In this document: piece after piece, positions 17,904-27,713 of the stretch
Position numbering within the stretch: the stretch's first letter is position 1
Layout: each line of letters opens with the position of its first letter
Assembly (NCBI GenBank): GCA_019635415.1
Contig: JAHBZN010000002.1
Coordinates: forward strand, 434,001 to 498,000
DNA from: Ramlibacter sp.
GTDB taxonomy: Bacteria > Pseudomonadota > Gammaproteobacteria > Burkholderiales > Burkholderiaceae_C
Length of the DNA: 64,000 nucleotides
Direction of reading: 5' to 3'
Notes under the pieces: generated by a model
Seen by the model: only the letters and a program-made list of their open reading frames with translations
Told to the model about the DNA's origin: nothing
The model's database searches: none
Translations under genes and position numbers: made by a program

Positions 17904-18546
17904 GGCGGGTTTCCTGCGAATCGGGTGGCTGCCCCGTCTGCGGATCGGGCTCAAAGGTGCCTCCTGGCGGCAGCTCGAAAGCCGGACCGCGCGGTGCCTG
18001 CTCCACGGCACCCTCTGCGGTCTCATGCTCACGGGTCCGGATGCCACCTCGCAGGTAGCGGTTGCGGTGGTCGTGGCGGGGCAGATAGCGTGCAAGTTCG
18101 GTCAGGGCCATCTCGTAGACTCCGCGCTTGAACTCCACCACCACGTCCAGCGGCACCCAGTACTCGTTCCATCGCCAGGCATCGAATTCCGGGTGATTGG
18201 TGGCGCGCAGATTCAGGTTCCAGTCGTGGCCGGTCAACTGGAGCAGGTACCAGATCTGTTTCTGGCCCTTGTAATGTCCGCGCGCATCGCGGCGGATGTA
18301 CCGGTCGGGCACCTCGTAACGCAACCAGTCCCGGGTGCGGGCGATGATGCGCACATGCTCCGGCAGGAGTCCCACTTCCTCGTGGAGTTCACGGTACATG
18401 GCCTGCTCGGGGTTCTCGCCCCGGTCAATGCCGCCCTGCGGGAACTGCCAGCTGTGGGTGCGTATGCGCTTGCCCCAGAACACCTGATTTTTCTGGTTGA
18501 GCAGGATGATGCCGACGTTCGGCCGAAAGCCGTCCCGGTCAAGCAT
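17890..18546 (-). CDS. rppH: RNA pyrophosphohydrolase (Nudix family)
   Basis: RppH removes pyrophosphate from the 5' end of mRNAs and so triggers RNase E-dependent decay. The 218-residue product (ATG at 18546; a TTG two codons earlier is less likely) starts [17 protein letters not shown], as in RppH. It carries the Nudix box G38-x5-E-x7-REL-x-EE-x-G ([20 protein letters not shown] at 38-57). The catalytic domain covers about residues 1-165. The last 50 residues are a Pro/Glu/Thr-rich tail that E. coli RppH lacks. The gene is divergent from proS, sharing an 92-bp region with a TGAACTGAGTTCA palindrome at 18565-18577. Confidence 0.95.
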   Translation of the reverse strand: MLDRDGFRPNVGIILLNQKNQVFWGKRIRTHSWQFPQGGIDRGENPEQAMYRELHEEVGLLPEHVRIIARTRDWLRYEVPDRYIRRDARGHYKGQKQIWYLLQLTGHDWNLNLRATNHPEFDAWRWNEYWVPLDVVVEFKRGVYEMALTELARYLPRHDHRNRYLRGGIRTREHETAEGAVEQAPRGPAFELPPGGTFEPDPQTGQPPDSQETRHASS

Positions 18547-18638
18547 AATCAAACCTCAAATTCTTGAACTGAGTTCATTATGCACGCCGGTACGCGCGGG
18601 GCAAGGGGCTCAGCCCCAACCGACCCGATACCCGCCTG

Positions 18639-20384
18639 ATGAAAGCATCACAGTTCTTCATTTCCACGCTCAAGGAAGCCCCTGCCGACGCCGAGGTGGT
18701 CAGCCACCAGCTCATGATGCGAGCCGGCCTGATCAAGAAGCTGGGCGCCGGCATCTACAGCTACATGCCCATGGGCCTGCGCGTGGTGCGCAAGGTCGAA
18801 GCCATCGTCCGTGAAGAAATGAACCGCGCCGGTGCGGTGGAGCTGCTCATGCCGGTGGTCCAGCCGGCCGAACTGTGGCAGGAGACCGGCCGCTGGGACA
18901 AGATGGGTCCCGAGCTCATGCGGGTCAAGGATCGGCACGATCGCGACTTCATTGTCCAGCCCACCAGCGAGGAGGTGGTGACCGACATTGCCCGGCAGGA
19001 GCTGCGCAGCTACAAGCAGTTGCCCAAGAACCTGTATCACATCCAGACCAAGTTCCGCGATGAGCGTCGTCCGCGTTTTGGCGTCATGCGCAGTCGCGAA
19101 TTCATCATGAAGGACGCCTACAGCTTCGACCGTGACATGGCCACCGCGAAAGCCAGCTACCAGGTCATGGCCACGGCTTACCGAGCCATCTTTGACCGCT
19201 TTGGCCTGCGCTACCGCGCTGTCGCCGCGGACAGCGGTGCCATTGGCGGTGACCTGTCCGAAGAATTCCAGGTGATCGCCGCCACGGGTGAGGACGCCAT
19301 CGTCTACTGCCCCGACAGCGACTACGCGGCCAACATGGAAAAGGCCGAAGCGCTGGCGCCGCAGCAAGCCCGGCCGGCTGCAGCGCAGTCCATGTCACGC
19401 GTTCCCACGCCCGGCAAGAGCACTTGCGCCGACGTGGCGGCCTTGTTGCAATTGCCGCTGCAGCGCACCGTCAAATCGCTGGTGCTTGCCACCGACAAGA
19501 CCAACGACAAGGGCGAAATCGTGGGGAGCCAGGTCTGGCTGCTGCTGGTCCGCGGCGACCACGACATGAACGAAATCAAGGTCGGCAAGGTCCCCGGCCT
19601 GGACAACGGGTTCCGCTTTGCCAGCCTGCCCGAAATCGAGGCTCATTTCGGCACCCGGCCGGGCTACCTGGGGCCCGTGGGCCTGAAGCAGCCGCTGAAG
19701 ATCGTGGCGGACCGCGACGTTGCCGTCATGGCCGACTGGGTCTGCGGTGCCAATGAAGAGGACTTCCACCTCACGGGTGTGAACTGGGGCCGGGACCTGC
19801 CCGAACCGGATGTGGTGGCCGACCTGCGCAACATCGTGGAAGGTGACGCCTCGCCCGATGGCAAGGGGACGCTGGCCATCGAGCGTGGCATCGAGGTCGG
19901 GCATGTGTTCTACCTCGGCACCAAGTACAGCAAGGCCATGAATGCCACCTTCCTGGATGAAAACGGCAAGCCCCAGTTCATGGAAATGGGGTGTTATGGC
20001 ATTGGCATCACGCGGTTGCCCGCTGCCGCCATTGAGCAGAACCATGACGAGCGCGGCATCATCTGGCCGGATGCCCTGGCGCCCTTCACGGTGGTGCTGT
20101 GCCCGATCGGCATGGACCGCAGCGCCGAGGTGAAAGCGGCCGCCGAGAAGTTGCATGATGAACTGGCCGCTTCGGGCATCGATGTGATGCTGGACGACCG
20201 GGGTGAACGGCCCGGCGCCATGTTTGCCGATTGGGAGCTGATCGGTGTTCCGCACCGCGTTGTCATCTCCGACCGCGGGCTCAAGGAAGGCCAGCTCGAA
20301 TACCAGCACCGTCGGGACAGCGCCGCCACCAAAGTGGCGGCCACTGAGGTAGCCGGATTCCTGCTGGACCGTTTGAAGGCGTGA
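18639..20384 (+). CDS. proS: Prolyl-tRNA synthetase, bacterial type with editing insertion
   Basis: This enzyme charges tRNA-Pro. The 581-residue class II synthetase shows motif 1 region ([19 protein letters not shown]), motif 2 ([17 protein letters not shown]) and motif 3 ([17 protein letters not shown]). Between motifs 2 and 3 it has the roughly 180-residue INS (YbaK-like) editing domain, visible as [20 protein letters not shown] and [13 protein letters not shown], which clears mischarged alanine in this subtype. The C-terminal anticodon-binding domain includes [20 protein letters not shown]. The stop overlaps the GTG start of the following transglycosylase gene. Confidence 0.97.
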   Translation: MKASQFFISTLKEAPADAEVVSHQLMMRAGLIKKLGAGIYSYMPMGLRVVRKVEAIVREEMNRAGAVELLMPVVQPAELWQETGRWDKMGPELMRVKDRHDRDFIVQPTSEEVVTDIARQELRSYKQLPKNLYHIQTKFRDERRPRFGVMRSREFIMKDAYSFDRDMATAKASYQVMATAYRAIFDRFGLRYRAVAADSGAIGGDLSEEFQVIAATGEDAIVYCPDSDYAANMEKAEALAPQQARPAAAQSMSRVPTPGKSTCADVAALLQLPLQRTVKSLVLATDKTNDKGEIVGSQVWLLLVRGDHDMNEIKVGKVPGLDNGFRFASLPEIEAHFGTRPGYLGPVGLKQPLKIVADRDVAVMADWVCGANEEDFHLTGVNWGRDLPEPDVVADLRNIVEGDASPDGKGTLAIERGIEVGHVFYLGTKYSKAMNATFLDENGKPQFMEMGCYGIGITRLPAAAIEQNHDERGIIWPDALAPFTVVLCPIGMDRSAEVKAAAEKLHDELAASGIDVMLDDRGERPGAMFADWELIGVPHRVVISDRGLKEGQLEYQHRRDSAATKVAATEVAGFLLDRLKA

Positions 20385-21004
20385 TCACCCGACGCGGCTG
20401 CCTGCTTTCACTGCCCGCCGGATGGGGGCTGCTGTCGACGGCCACGCCCGCGCGGGCCGGAGCCCAGGTGGAAGAGCCGCTGGTGGACTCCGTGCGCACG
20501 GCCCTGAGTTCGGCGATTGCCAACAGCGCGCCGCCCGTTCCCGAATTTCCCACCACCGAGGCCCGGCTGGCCTACCTGCGCTGGCTGGGCCATATGAGCC
20601 CCCGACTGGCGCGCCGCAAGCCCGACTGGCAGGTGCGCAAGGAGTTCCTCCAGACGGTCTGGTACGAAAGCAAGCGCGCCGGACTCGACACGGCCCTGAT
20701 CCTGGGCCTGATCCAGGTGGAAAGCGGTTTTCGCAAGTACGCCGTGAGCAGTGCCGGTGCCCGCGGCTACATGCAGGTCATGCCGTTCTGGACCCGGGTG
20801 ATCGGCGACGGCGATGCCGGCAAGCTGTTTCACATGCAGACCAACCTGCGTTTTGGCTGCGTGATCCTGCGCCACTACCTGGACCGCGAACGCGGCGACC
20901 TGTTCATGACCCTGGGCCGCTATAACGGCAGCCGGGGCAAGGCGCCCTATCCCAATGCGGTGCTGGGTGCCCGTCGGCAGTGGGAATATTCGCCAGCGCC
21001 TTGA
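20381..21004 (+). CDS. Lytic transglycosylase (SLT domain), exported
   Basis: This 207-residue enzyme is predicted to cleave the glycan strands of peptidoglycan in the periplasm. It starts at GTG 20381, overlapping the proS stop. The N-terminus TRRGCLLSL followed by a hydrophobic stretch ending ARA reads as a signal peptide, and the twin arginine allows a Tat route. The catalytic part shows the SLT pattern [11 protein letters not shown] with Glu114 as the likely catalytic acid, then [15 protein letters not shown] (123-137) and [15 protein letters not shown]. The GRYNGSRG motif near the end completes the fold. It is co-directional with proS, a common arrangement in Burkholderiales. Confidence 0.9.
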   Translation: MITRRGCLLSLPAGWGLLSTATPARAGAQVEEPLVDSVRTALSSAIANSAPPVPEFPTTEARLAYLRWLGHMSPRLARRKPDWQVRKEFLQTVWYESKRAGLDTALILGLIQVESGFRKYAVSSAGARGYMQVMPFWTRVIGDGDAGKLFHMQTNLRFGCVILRHYLDRERGDLFMTLGRYNGSRGKAPYPNAVLGARRQWEYSPAP

Positions 21005-21022
21005 ACGGCAGCGAGACGTCGC

Positions 21023-21919
21023 GTGGACCACAAATGGCTTGAAGACTTCGTCACGCTGGCGGCCGAGCGCAGTTTTTCGCGCGCGGCCGAACTTCGCCAC
21101 GTCACCCAACCCCAGTTTTCGCGTCGCATCCGGGCGCTGGAGCTGTGGGCAGGCACCGACCTGGTCAATCGGGCCGGCATGCCGCTGGAACTGACGGTCG
21201 CCGGCCAGGAATTCCTCGGCGTGGCCCGTCGCGCGGTGGAGTCACTCGGGCACGCCCGTGCCCGGATCCGGCATGCCCAGGGAGGGCTCGAGGGCATCAC
21301 GCTGGCCACCGGCCGGTCGCTGGCCCTGACCGCCGTGCCGGACTGGCTCGACGCCATGACCCGGGCCGCCGGCGCATTTCGCCTGCGGATGATGACCGGT
21401 TCGGTGCACGACGGCGTGCTGGCGCTGGAACAGGGCGGCGCCGATTTCCTCCTGTCCTTTGCCCACCCGCGGTTGCCGTTGGTGCTTGACGAGAAACGTT
21501 TTGAAGGCGTGACGGTGGGGCACGATCAACTGGTGGCGGTGTGCTCGCCCGCCGTCGATGGCCGTCCGCGCCACCCCTTGCCCGGCAGCCCGGGCGCACC
21601 GGTCCGGTGGCTTGGCTACACGCCCTCGCTGGCATTGAACCAGATCCTGCAGGACGGCCTGTCAAGGGCGGCGCGCGACCTGCATTTGCAAACCGTCGTC
21701 GAATCCGATTTCGCCGACTTCCTGCACGAGCAGGCGCTCAGGGGGACCGGCCTGGCCTGGCTGCCGCAGCGGCTGGTGGGCAATGACCTGCGCGACGGGC
21801 GACTGGTGCGGGCCGACACGGAGGGCGCGGAGTTCCGGTTCGAAATCCGCCTGTACCACCCGCGCGAGCCGCGCAGCGAACTGGCCCGGCAGATCTGGGC
21901 CGCCAGCCAACGCGCATAG
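21023..21919 (+). CDS. LysR-family transcriptional regulator
   Basis: The 298-residue product has an N-terminal winged helix-turn-helix (1-60: DFVTLAAERSFSRAAELRHV, then TQPQFSRRIRALE), a linker helix, and a C-terminal periplasmic-binding-like effector domain (about 92-295). Its ligand is unknown. The Bug-type binding protein gene follows 71 bp downstream on the same strand, and the peptide ABC operon lies beyond it, so any of these could be a target. LysR regulators usually control a divergent gene. Here the upstream gene is co-directional, so the target is not evident from layout. Confidence 0.9.
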   Translation: MDHKWLEDFVTLAAERSFSRAAELRHVTQPQFSRRIRALELWAGTDLVNRAGMPLELTVAGQEFLGVARRAVESLGHARARIRHAQGGLEGITLATGRSLALTAVPDWLDAMTRAAGAFRLRMMTGSVHDGVLALEQGGADFLLSFAHPRLPLVLDEKRFEGVTVGHDQLVAVCSPAVDGRPRHPLPGSPGAPVRWLGYTPSLALNQILQDGLSRAARDLHLQTVVESDFADFLHEQALRGTGLAWLPQRLVGNDLRDGRLVRADTEGAEFRFEIRLYHPREPRSELARQIWAASQRA

Positions 21920-21990
21920 CGGCATGCGTGTTGCGCATGCCGCTGCGGTGGCGTGTTCCTAGACTGCGGGCTTCGAACACGGAGCCCTTC

Positions 21991-22989
21991 ATGCGAACCG
22001 CCCCAACCCTCCTGCGTCTGATTTTCTGGCCGATGGCCGGCCTGCTGCTGGGGTGGTGTGCGCCCCTGGCCGCGCAGGGCTGGCCTGTGGCCAGGCCCAT
22101 CACGCTGGTCGTCGGCTATCCGGCGGGCGGTAGCGTGGACCTCGTCGCGCGCACCATCGCCCAGCCTCTGGCGCAGCGGTTGGGCACGGCCGTGACCGTC
22201 GAAAACATTGGGGGGGCAAGCGGCACGCTGGGGGCCCAGAAAGTGGTCAATGCCGCACCGGACGGGTACACCCTGCTGCTGGGCACCGGCAGCGAGGTTT
22301 CCATCGCCCGACTGTTCAACAGCTCGATCAAGTACAACGGCGAGTCCGACCTGTCGGCCATTGGCATGGTTGGCGTGACGCCCATGGTCTGGGTCACCAG
22401 TCCCCGGACGGGCCTCAAATCCGTCGATGAGGCCTTGGCCCGAGCCCGGCGCGAGCCCGGCAAGCTGCGCTTCAACTCGTCGGGTGTGGGCACGCCTCTT
22501 CATGTGGCCGGTGAACTGATCAACCTGACCGCAGGTGTGAACATCCGGCACCAGCCCACCAATGGCGCGGCCAACATGGTGCGGGACATCGTGTCCGACA
22601 AGGTGCAGTTCGGTGTGATGACGCTGTCCACGGCCCTGCCACATCTGGAGGCCGGAACGCTCGTGCCGCTGGGCGTCACCACGCTCACGCGCAGCATGAC
22701 GGCGCCTGGCATTCCCGCGCTGGCCGAGAGCGCCCGGCTCAAGGGCTACAACATGAATGTGTGGTTTGGCCTGTTTGGCCCCGCCCGCCTTCCGGCCCCA
22801 CTGGTCGCCAGCCTGAACCGGGCTCTGAATGAGGTCCTGCGCGATCAACAGGTCTGGCAGACGCTTCAGAAGGCCGGCATCTCCAATGAAGGTGGAGCGG
22901 CCTCGGCGCTGAATGCTTTTGTGCGCGCCGAGACCCGCCGCGTCAGGGCCGTGATCATGCAGGCCGTGGTGGTTGGGCCCGCCTCATGA
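21991..22989 (+). CDS. Bug-family tripartite-tricarboxylate-transporter-type solute-binding protein
   Basis: This is a 332-residue periplasmic binding protein from ATG 21991. The longer frame from 21928 adds residues without signal-peptide logic. After a signal peptide (ending PLAAQG) it shows the Bug signature RPITLVVGYPAGGSVDLVAR, then GTAVTVENIGGASGTLGAQ and the RFNSSGVGTPLHVAGELINL region. Bug proteins are strongly expanded in Comamonadaceae and often lack a cognate membrane pair nearby, as here. The substrate cannot be predicted. It is adjacent to the LysR gene and ends 168 bp before the peptide-transporter binding protein. Confidence 0.9.
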   Translation: MRTAPTLLRLIFWPMAGLLLGWCAPLAAQGWPVARPITLVVGYPAGGSVDLVARTIAQPLAQRLGTAVTVENIGGASGTLGAQKVVNAAPDGYTLLLGTGSEVSIARLFNSSIKYNGESDLSAIGMVGVTPMVWVTSPRTGLKSVDEALARARREPGKLRFNSSGVGTPLHVAGELINLTAGVNIRHQPTNGAANMVRDIVSDKVQFGVMTLSTALPHLEAGTLVPLGVTTLTRSMTAPGIPALAESARLKGYNMNVWFGLFGPARLPAPLVASLNRALNEVLRDQQVWQTLQKAGISNEGGAASALNAFVRAETRRVRAVIMQAVVVGPAS

Positions 22990-23156
22990 GGCAGGAAGTC
23001 TTAGTGGCTCACCAGCGGGTTAGTCCCGGTATCGCGTCGGACGCCGCTGGCTATGCTTTTGCACCAAGGCGTGAGTCAGGCTCACTTCTTGCAGATTCGT
23101 CTGACGCAATTTTTCATTTCCCTCGTTTCAATCAGCCATCCTCAGGAGAATTTCAC

Positions 23157-24758
23157 ATGCCAGTCCACTCCGCCGTCCGACGGGCCCTGCGTCACGGAAT
23201 GATGACCGCCACCATGGTGGCCATTGCTGCCCTGGCGACCGGCGCCCAGGCGCGCGACCTCGTGGTGGCGCTCAAGACCGAGCCCACGTCGATGGACCCG
23301 CAGTACCACGCGCTCACGCCCAACATCCAGTTGTCGCAGACCCTGTTCGATGGCCTCGTGTGCTCCGATGCCGAGTTGGCCATCAAGCCTTGCCTGGCGG
23401 AATCGTGGACGGCCAGCGGCAGGTCCTGGACCTTCAAGCTGCGGCCCAACGTCAAGTTCTCCGACGGCTCGCCGCTGACTTCGGCCGACGTGGTGTTCAC
23501 GCTGGACCGGGTGGCCAAGGTACCCAACAGCCCGTCTTCCTTCAAGGTCTATCTGCAGAAGGTGGAAAAGGTCGAAGCCGTCGACCCGTTGACGGTGCGA
23601 ATCACCACCTCCGAACCGTACCCCTTGCTGGCCATCAACATGGTGGGGCTGCCCATCATGTCGGCCAAGGCCGCATCCGGACCGGCCCCCGAAGGCAAGA
23701 CCACCACCGAGCTCAATGCGGGCAACGGCCTGGTGGGCGCGGGTCCCTATCGCTTCGTGTCCTGGAAGCGCGGCAGTGAAATCGTCTTTGAGCGCAACCC
23801 TCACTATTGGGGTCCTGCGCCCGCCTGGGACAAGGTGATCTACCGGCCCATCAGCAACCCGGCAGCGCGCGTCGCGGCCTTGCTGGCCGGCGACGTGGAT
23901 CTGGTCGAGGACCCACCCACGGACGATCTCGAGCGCCTGCAAAAGGATCCCAAACTGACGGTGGAGACCAAGGCTTCCAATCGCGTCATCTATGTGGCGC
24001 TGGACCAGCACGGTGAGACCACGCCCGGGATCCAGGGCACCAACGGCAAGAACCCGCTGCTGGACAAACGCGTGCGTGAAGCGCTCTCGCTGGCGGTGGA
24101 CCGGCAGGCGCTGGTGGCCCGCATCATGGGCGGGGTGGGGACTCCGGCGGCGCAACTGCTGCCGTATCCGATGTTCGGTGCCAGCAAGAACCTGGCGACC
24201 GCTGCCAAGGCCAACCCCGACAAGGCCAAGGCCCTGCTCAAGGAAGCCGGCTATCCCGACGGCTTCACCATGGTGCTGGGGGCACCGAATGGCCGCTACA
24301 TCAACGACAGCAAGGTGGCGCAGACCCTGGCCGCCATGTGGACGCGCGTGGGCGTCAAGACCAGCATCGATTCCAACGCCCCGGCCGTGTTCTTCAAGAA
24401 CCGCGATGCCTTTGCCTACAGTGCCTACATGGCGGGCTGGGGAACAGCCACGGGCGAGATGTCCAACACCCTGAACTCCCTGCTGGTTACTCCCAACAAG
24501 GAAAAGGGGCAGGGCACCACCAACCGCAGCCGCTACTCCAATCCGGAGATGGACAAGCTGGTCGCCGAATCGGCCACCCAGATGGACGACGCCCAGCGCG
24601 CCGCCACCCTGGCCAAGGCCAGCGAGGTGGCCATGGCCGACTTTGCCATGCTGCCCATCCATTTCGAGCACTCGGTCTGGGCCATGAAGAAGGGCATCAG
24701 CTTCAAGGGCCGTGCCGACCAGCAGACGATGGTGCAGTACGCCACCGTGGCCAAGTAA
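23157..24758 (+). CDS. ABC transporter substrate-binding protein, peptide/nickel (DppA/OppA) class
   Basis: This 533-residue periplasmic protein starts at ATG 23157 behind CAGGAGA. An N-terminal signal peptide (ending GAQARD) precedes the class 5 binding-protein fold: VVALKTEPTSMDPQYHALTP, LAESWTASGRSWTFKLRPNV, ADVVFTLDRV, NPLLDKRVREALSLAVDR. Such proteins bind di- and oligopeptides or similar acylated compounds. It opens a complete transporter operon (binding protein, two permeases, two ATPases), followed by two amide hydrolases. A GC-rich hairpin in the 60 bp after its stop may favour higher expression of the binding protein than of the membrane parts. Confidence 0.95.
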   Translation: MPVHSAVRRALRHGMMTATMVAIAALATGAQARDLVVALKTEPTSMDPQYHALTPNIQLSQTLFDGLVCSDAELAIKPCLAESWTASGRSWTFKLRPNVKFSDGSPLTSADVVFTLDRVAKVPNSPSSFKVYLQKVEKVEAVDPLTVRITTSEPYPLLAINMVGLPIMSAKAASGPAPEGKTTTELNAGNGLVGAGPYRFVSWKRGSEIVFERNPHYWGPAPAWDKVIYRPISNPAARVAALLAGDVDLVEDPPTDDLERLQKDPKLTVETKASNRVIYVALDQHGETTPGIQGTNGKNPLLDKRVREALSLAVDRQALVARIMGGVGTPAAQLLPYPMFGASKNLATAAKANPDKAKALLKEAGYPDGFTMVLGAPNGRYINDSKVAQTLAAMWTRVGVKTSIDSNAPAVFFKNRDAFAYSAYMAGWGTATGEMSNTLNSLLVTPNKEKGQGTTNRSRYSNPEMDKLVAESATQMDDAQRAATLAKASEVAMADFAMLPIHFEHSVWAMKKGISFKGRADQQTMVQYATVAK

Positions 24759-24787
24759 CTCCCGCTTCACGACCTCGCAACGCTGAA

Positions 24788-24807
24788 CCCGCCGCTACGG
24801 CGGCGGG
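24788..24807 (+). other. Intercistronic hairpin between binding protein and permease genes
   Basis: CCCGCCGC pairs perfectly with GCGGCGGG around TACG, followed by CCTTTC rather than a long T run. It is a weak terminator or an RNA-stabilising stem. Such elements after the first gene of ABC operons commonly raise the ratio of binding protein to permease. Confidence 0.6.
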
Positions 24808-24818
24808 CCTTTCAATCC

Positions 24819-25796
24819 ATGCTTGCCTTCATCATTCGCCGCCTGCTTCAGGCCGTGCTGGTCATGGCCGTGATGTCGGGCCTGGTTTTCGTCGGTCTCT
24901 ATGTCGTGGGTGATCCGGTCTCCATGATGGCCAGTCCCGAGGCCACCGAGCTCGAGCGTGACGCCATCCGCGCCAATTTCGGCCTCGACAAGCCGCTGTG
25001 GGAGCAATACGCCATCTTCATGTCGCACGCTGCCCGGTTTGATTTCGGCAAGAGCTTTCTCACCGGTCAGTCGGCCATGGGCCTGATTCTGGAGCGCATG
25101 CCCGCCACACTGGAACTGGCCGTGGTGGCCATGCTGCTGGCCGGCCTGGTGGGGGTGCCACTGGGCATCTGGGCAGGCTTGAGACCGCAGGCCCTGAGTA
25201 CACGCGGCATCATGACCGGATCGGTCCTGGGCTTTTCCCTGCCCAATTTCTGGGTGGGGCTGATGCTCATCATGGTGTTCGCCGTCTACCTGGGTTGGGT
25301 GCCGGCCAGTGGGCGCGGCAAGACCGTCCTGCTGGGGCCGCTGGACCTCAGCGTCTTGACACTCGATGGCTGGAGCCGCCTGATCCTGCCGGCCTGCACC
25401 ATCGCCATGGCCAAGGCCGCGCTGATCATCCGCGTGACGCGGGCGGCCACGCGCGAAGCCCTGCCCATGGACTACATCAAGTTTGCGCGGGCCAAGGGCC
25501 TGGCCTGGGGCCGCATCCTGCGCGTGCACCTGCTGAAGAACATTCTCATTCCGATCGTCACCGTGTTCGGCCTGGAGTTCGGCCAGGTGGTGGCCTTTGC
25601 CGTGGTCACGGAGACCATCTTCGCCTGGCCCGGCATGGGCAAGCTGCTGCTCGATTCCATCGTCACGCTGGACCGGCCCGTGGTCGTGGCCTACCTGATC
25701 CTCATTGTGTTCTTCCTGGTCATGCTCAATCTGGTGACCGACATCCTCTACTCGGTGCTCGACCCGCGCGTGCGCCTGCAGGCAGCCAAGGCATGA
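24819..25796 (+). CDS. ABC transporter permease, DppB/OppB class
   Basis: The 325-residue inner-membrane protein starts MLAFIIRRLLQAVLVM, as is typical for DppB-type permeases. It has about six transmembrane segments and the EAA coupling loop around TRAATREALPMDYIKFARAK (about 208-227). A large first periplasmic loop follows the first helix. It pairs with the DppC-type permease whose ATG overlaps its stop codon. The substrate is set by the upstream binding protein. Confidence 0.95.
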   Translation: MLAFIIRRLLQAVLVMAVMSGLVFVGLYVVGDPVSMMASPEATELERDAIRANFGLDKPLWEQYAIFMSHAARFDFGKSFLTGQSAMGLILERMPATLELAVVAMLLAGLVGVPLGIWAGLRPQALSTRGIMTGSVLGFSLPNFWVGLMLIMVFAVYLGWVPASGRGKTVLLGPLDLSVLTLDGWSRLILPACTIAMAKAALIIRVTRAATREALPMDYIKFARAKGLAWGRILRVHLLKNILIPIVTVFGLEFGQVVAFAVVTETIFAWPGMGKLLLDSIVTLDRPVVVAYLILIVFFLVMLNLVTDILYSVLDPRVRLQAAKA

Positions 25797-26722
25797 ACTC
25801 CCTGACCCGATCCGCCGAGATGACCGACTCGACCCCGCTGCCTCCTCCCGAAACGCCCTGGCAGCGCCTGCGTCGCGAGTTCTTCGCCAACAAGCTGGCT
25901 GTGCTGGGCCTCGCGCTGTTGCTGCTTGCCGTGTGCGTGGCGCTGCTGGCGCCCTGGATCTCGCCGCAGAATCCTTATGACATCGGCAAGCTCGATATTT
26001 TTGATTCCAAGCTGCCTCCCGGCAGCAAGGATGCGGCCGGTGGCATGACCTACTGGCTGGGCACCGACAGCCAGGCGCGCGACCTGCTTTCGGCCATCTT
26101 CTACGGCCTGCGCACCAGCCTCCTGGTCGGGGGCATTTCGGTGGCGGCGGCCTTGGCGATCGGAAGCCTCGTCGGTCTGGCGGCCGCCTACTTCGGCGGC
26201 TGGGTTGACGCGCTGCTCATGCGCGTCGTCGATATCCAGCTCTCGTTTCCGGCCATTCTTGTGGCGCTCATCCTGCTGGCCATCCTGGGCAAGGGCGTGG
26301 ACAAGGTCATTCTCGCGCTGATCATCGTCCAGTGGGCGTACTTTGCCCGTGCCGCCCGCGGCGCGGCGCTGGTGGAGCGGGCCAAGGAGTACGTGGAGGC
26401 TGCGCAGTGCATGGCCTTGGGCTCGCCGCGCATCCTGGTGCGCCACATGCTGCCCAACTGCCTGCCGCCGCTGATCGTCATCGCCACCATCGACCTGGCC
26501 CATGCGATTGCGCTGGAGTCCACGCTCTCCTTTCTCGGGGTGGGCGTTCCGGTGACCGAGCCTTCCCTGGGCATGCTGATCGCGAATGGCTTCGAGTTCA
26601 TGCTGAGCGGGCACTACTGGATCTCGTTCTTTCCCGGCATTGCGCTTGCCCTGGCCATCATCGGCATCAACCTGGTGGGTGACCACCTGCGTGACATCCT
26701 CAACCCGCACAACGCCCACTGA
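25793..26722 (+). CDS. ABC transporter permease, DppC/OppC class
   Basis: The 309-residue permease is translated from the ATG overlapping the dppB-like stop (ATGA); an ATG at 25820 is an alternative. It shows the N-terminal OppC_N segment (WQRLRREFFANKLAVLGLAL) and about six membrane helices. The periplasmic LGTDSQARDLLSAIFYGLRT motif, the hallmark of this class, lies near the second helix. The EAA loop is AKEYVEAAQCMALGSPRILV. It is followed by the two ATPase genes without a gap large enough for a promoter. Confidence 0.95.
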   Translation: MNSLTRSAEMTDSTPLPPPETPWQRLRREFFANKLAVLGLALLLLAVCVALLAPWISPQNPYDIGKLDIFDSKLPPGSKDAAGGMTYWLGTDSQARDLLSAIFYGLRTSLLVGGISVAAALAIGSLVGLAAAYFGGWVDALLMRVVDIQLSFPAILVALILLAILGKGVDKVILALIIVQWAYFARAARGAALVERAKEYVEAAQCMALGSPRILVRHMLPNCLPPLIVIATIDLAHAIALESTLSFLGVGVPVTEPSLGMLIANGFEFMLSGHYWISFFPGIALALAIIGINLVGDHLRDILNPHNAH

Positions 26723-26725
26723 GCC

Positions 26726-27703
26726 ATGGACGATTCACAGAAAGCGCTGGTGCTGCAGGTCAACGGCCTTCAGACCCATTTCTTCACGCACGGCGGAGTC
26801 GTCAAGGCGGTGGACGGTGTGGATCTCGAAGTCCATGCCGGCGAGGTGCTCGGACTGGTCGGTGAATCGGGTTCGGGCAAAAGCATCACGGGTTTTTCCA
26901 TCATCGGCCTGATCGATCCTCCCGGCCGCATCGCGGGCGGCCAGATCCGCTACCTGGGCGAAGATCTCGTGGGGGCGCCGGAGAAGCGCCTGCGCCAGCT
27001 GCGCGGCAAGGAGATCGCCATGATCTTCCAGGATCCGATGATGACGCTGAATCCGGTGTTGAGGGTCGACACCCAGATGGTCGAGGCCATCCATGCCCAT
27101 GAGCAGGTGACCGGGGCGGCGGCCCGCGCCCGCGCCCAGGAGGCGCTGGCCATGGTGGGCATTCCCTCGCCGGCCGAACGCCTGTTGGCCTATCCGCATC
27201 AGTTGTCGGGGGGCATGCGGCAGCGGGTGGCCATTGCCATCGCCTTGCTGAACCGGCCCAGGCTCATCATCGCCGACGAACCCACCACGGCGCTCGATGT
27301 GACCATCCAGGCGCAGATTCTTTACGAAGTGCAGAAGCTCTGCCGTGAGACCGGCACGGCAATGATCTGGATCACGCATGACCTGGCCGTGGTGTCGGGC
27401 CTGGCGGACCGCATTGCCGTCATGTACGCCGGGCGCATCGTTGAAAGCGGCGCCGTGGCGGACGTGGTGCATCACCCCGCGCACCCCTATACGCAAGGCC
27501 TCATCCACTCCATTCCCACGCGCGCCACCCACGGTAGCCCGTTGCAGCAGATTCCAGGCATGACGCCCTCGCTGCTGCAACTGCCCCAGGGCTGCGCTTT
27601 CCGGCCCCGGTGCGGCCACGCCGCCGACCAGTGTCTGACCGTGCCGCAGCCCGCTCAAACCGGTCATCACCAGACCGTGCGCTGCTGGCACGCGCTGGCC
27701 TGA
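26726..27703 (+). CDS. ABC transporter ATP-binding protein, DppD/OppD class
   Basis: This is a 325-residue cytosolic ATPase. Walker A is GESGSGKS (46-53), the Q-loop is [12 protein letters not shown], the signature is LSGGMRQRV, and Walker B is [12 protein letters not shown] with a downstream switch His (WITHDL). The C-terminal oligo_HPY region contains the four-cysteine-type segment seen in peptide transporters ([15 protein letters not shown]), which can hold an iron-sulfur cluster in some homologues. It pairs with the DppF-type ATPase downstream as a heterodimer. Confidence 0.95.
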   Translation: MDDSQKALVLQVNGLQTHFFTHGGVVKAVDGVDLEVHAGEVLGLVGESGSGKSITGFSIIGLIDPPGRIAGGQIRYLGEDLVGAPEKRLRQLRGKEIAMIFQDPMMTLNPVLRVDTQMVEAIHAHEQVTGAAARARAQEALAMVGIPSPAERLLAYPHQLSGGMRQRVAIAIALLNRPRLIIADEPTTALDVTIQAQILYEVQKLCRETGTAMIWITHDLAVVSGLADRIAVMYAGRIVESGAVADVVHHPAHPYTQGLIHSIPTRATHGSPLQQIPGMTPSLLQLPQGCAFRPRCGHAADQCLTVPQPAQTGHHQTVRCWHALA

Positions 27704-27713
27704 TGCGCTTCGA

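Noticed and set aside
18565..18577. TGAACTGAGTTCA palindrome between rppH and proS
   Set aside because: A single 13-bp palindrome without a second copy or a candidate regulator is too weak to call an operator.
23142..24770. Long antisense open frame opposite the peptide-binding protein gene
   Set aside because: High-GC coding with a strong third-position bias opens antisense frames. The product is His/Gly/Arg-rich and has no domain. The same applies to long antisense frames opposite jetC, obgE, proB, proS and the DUF4331 gene.
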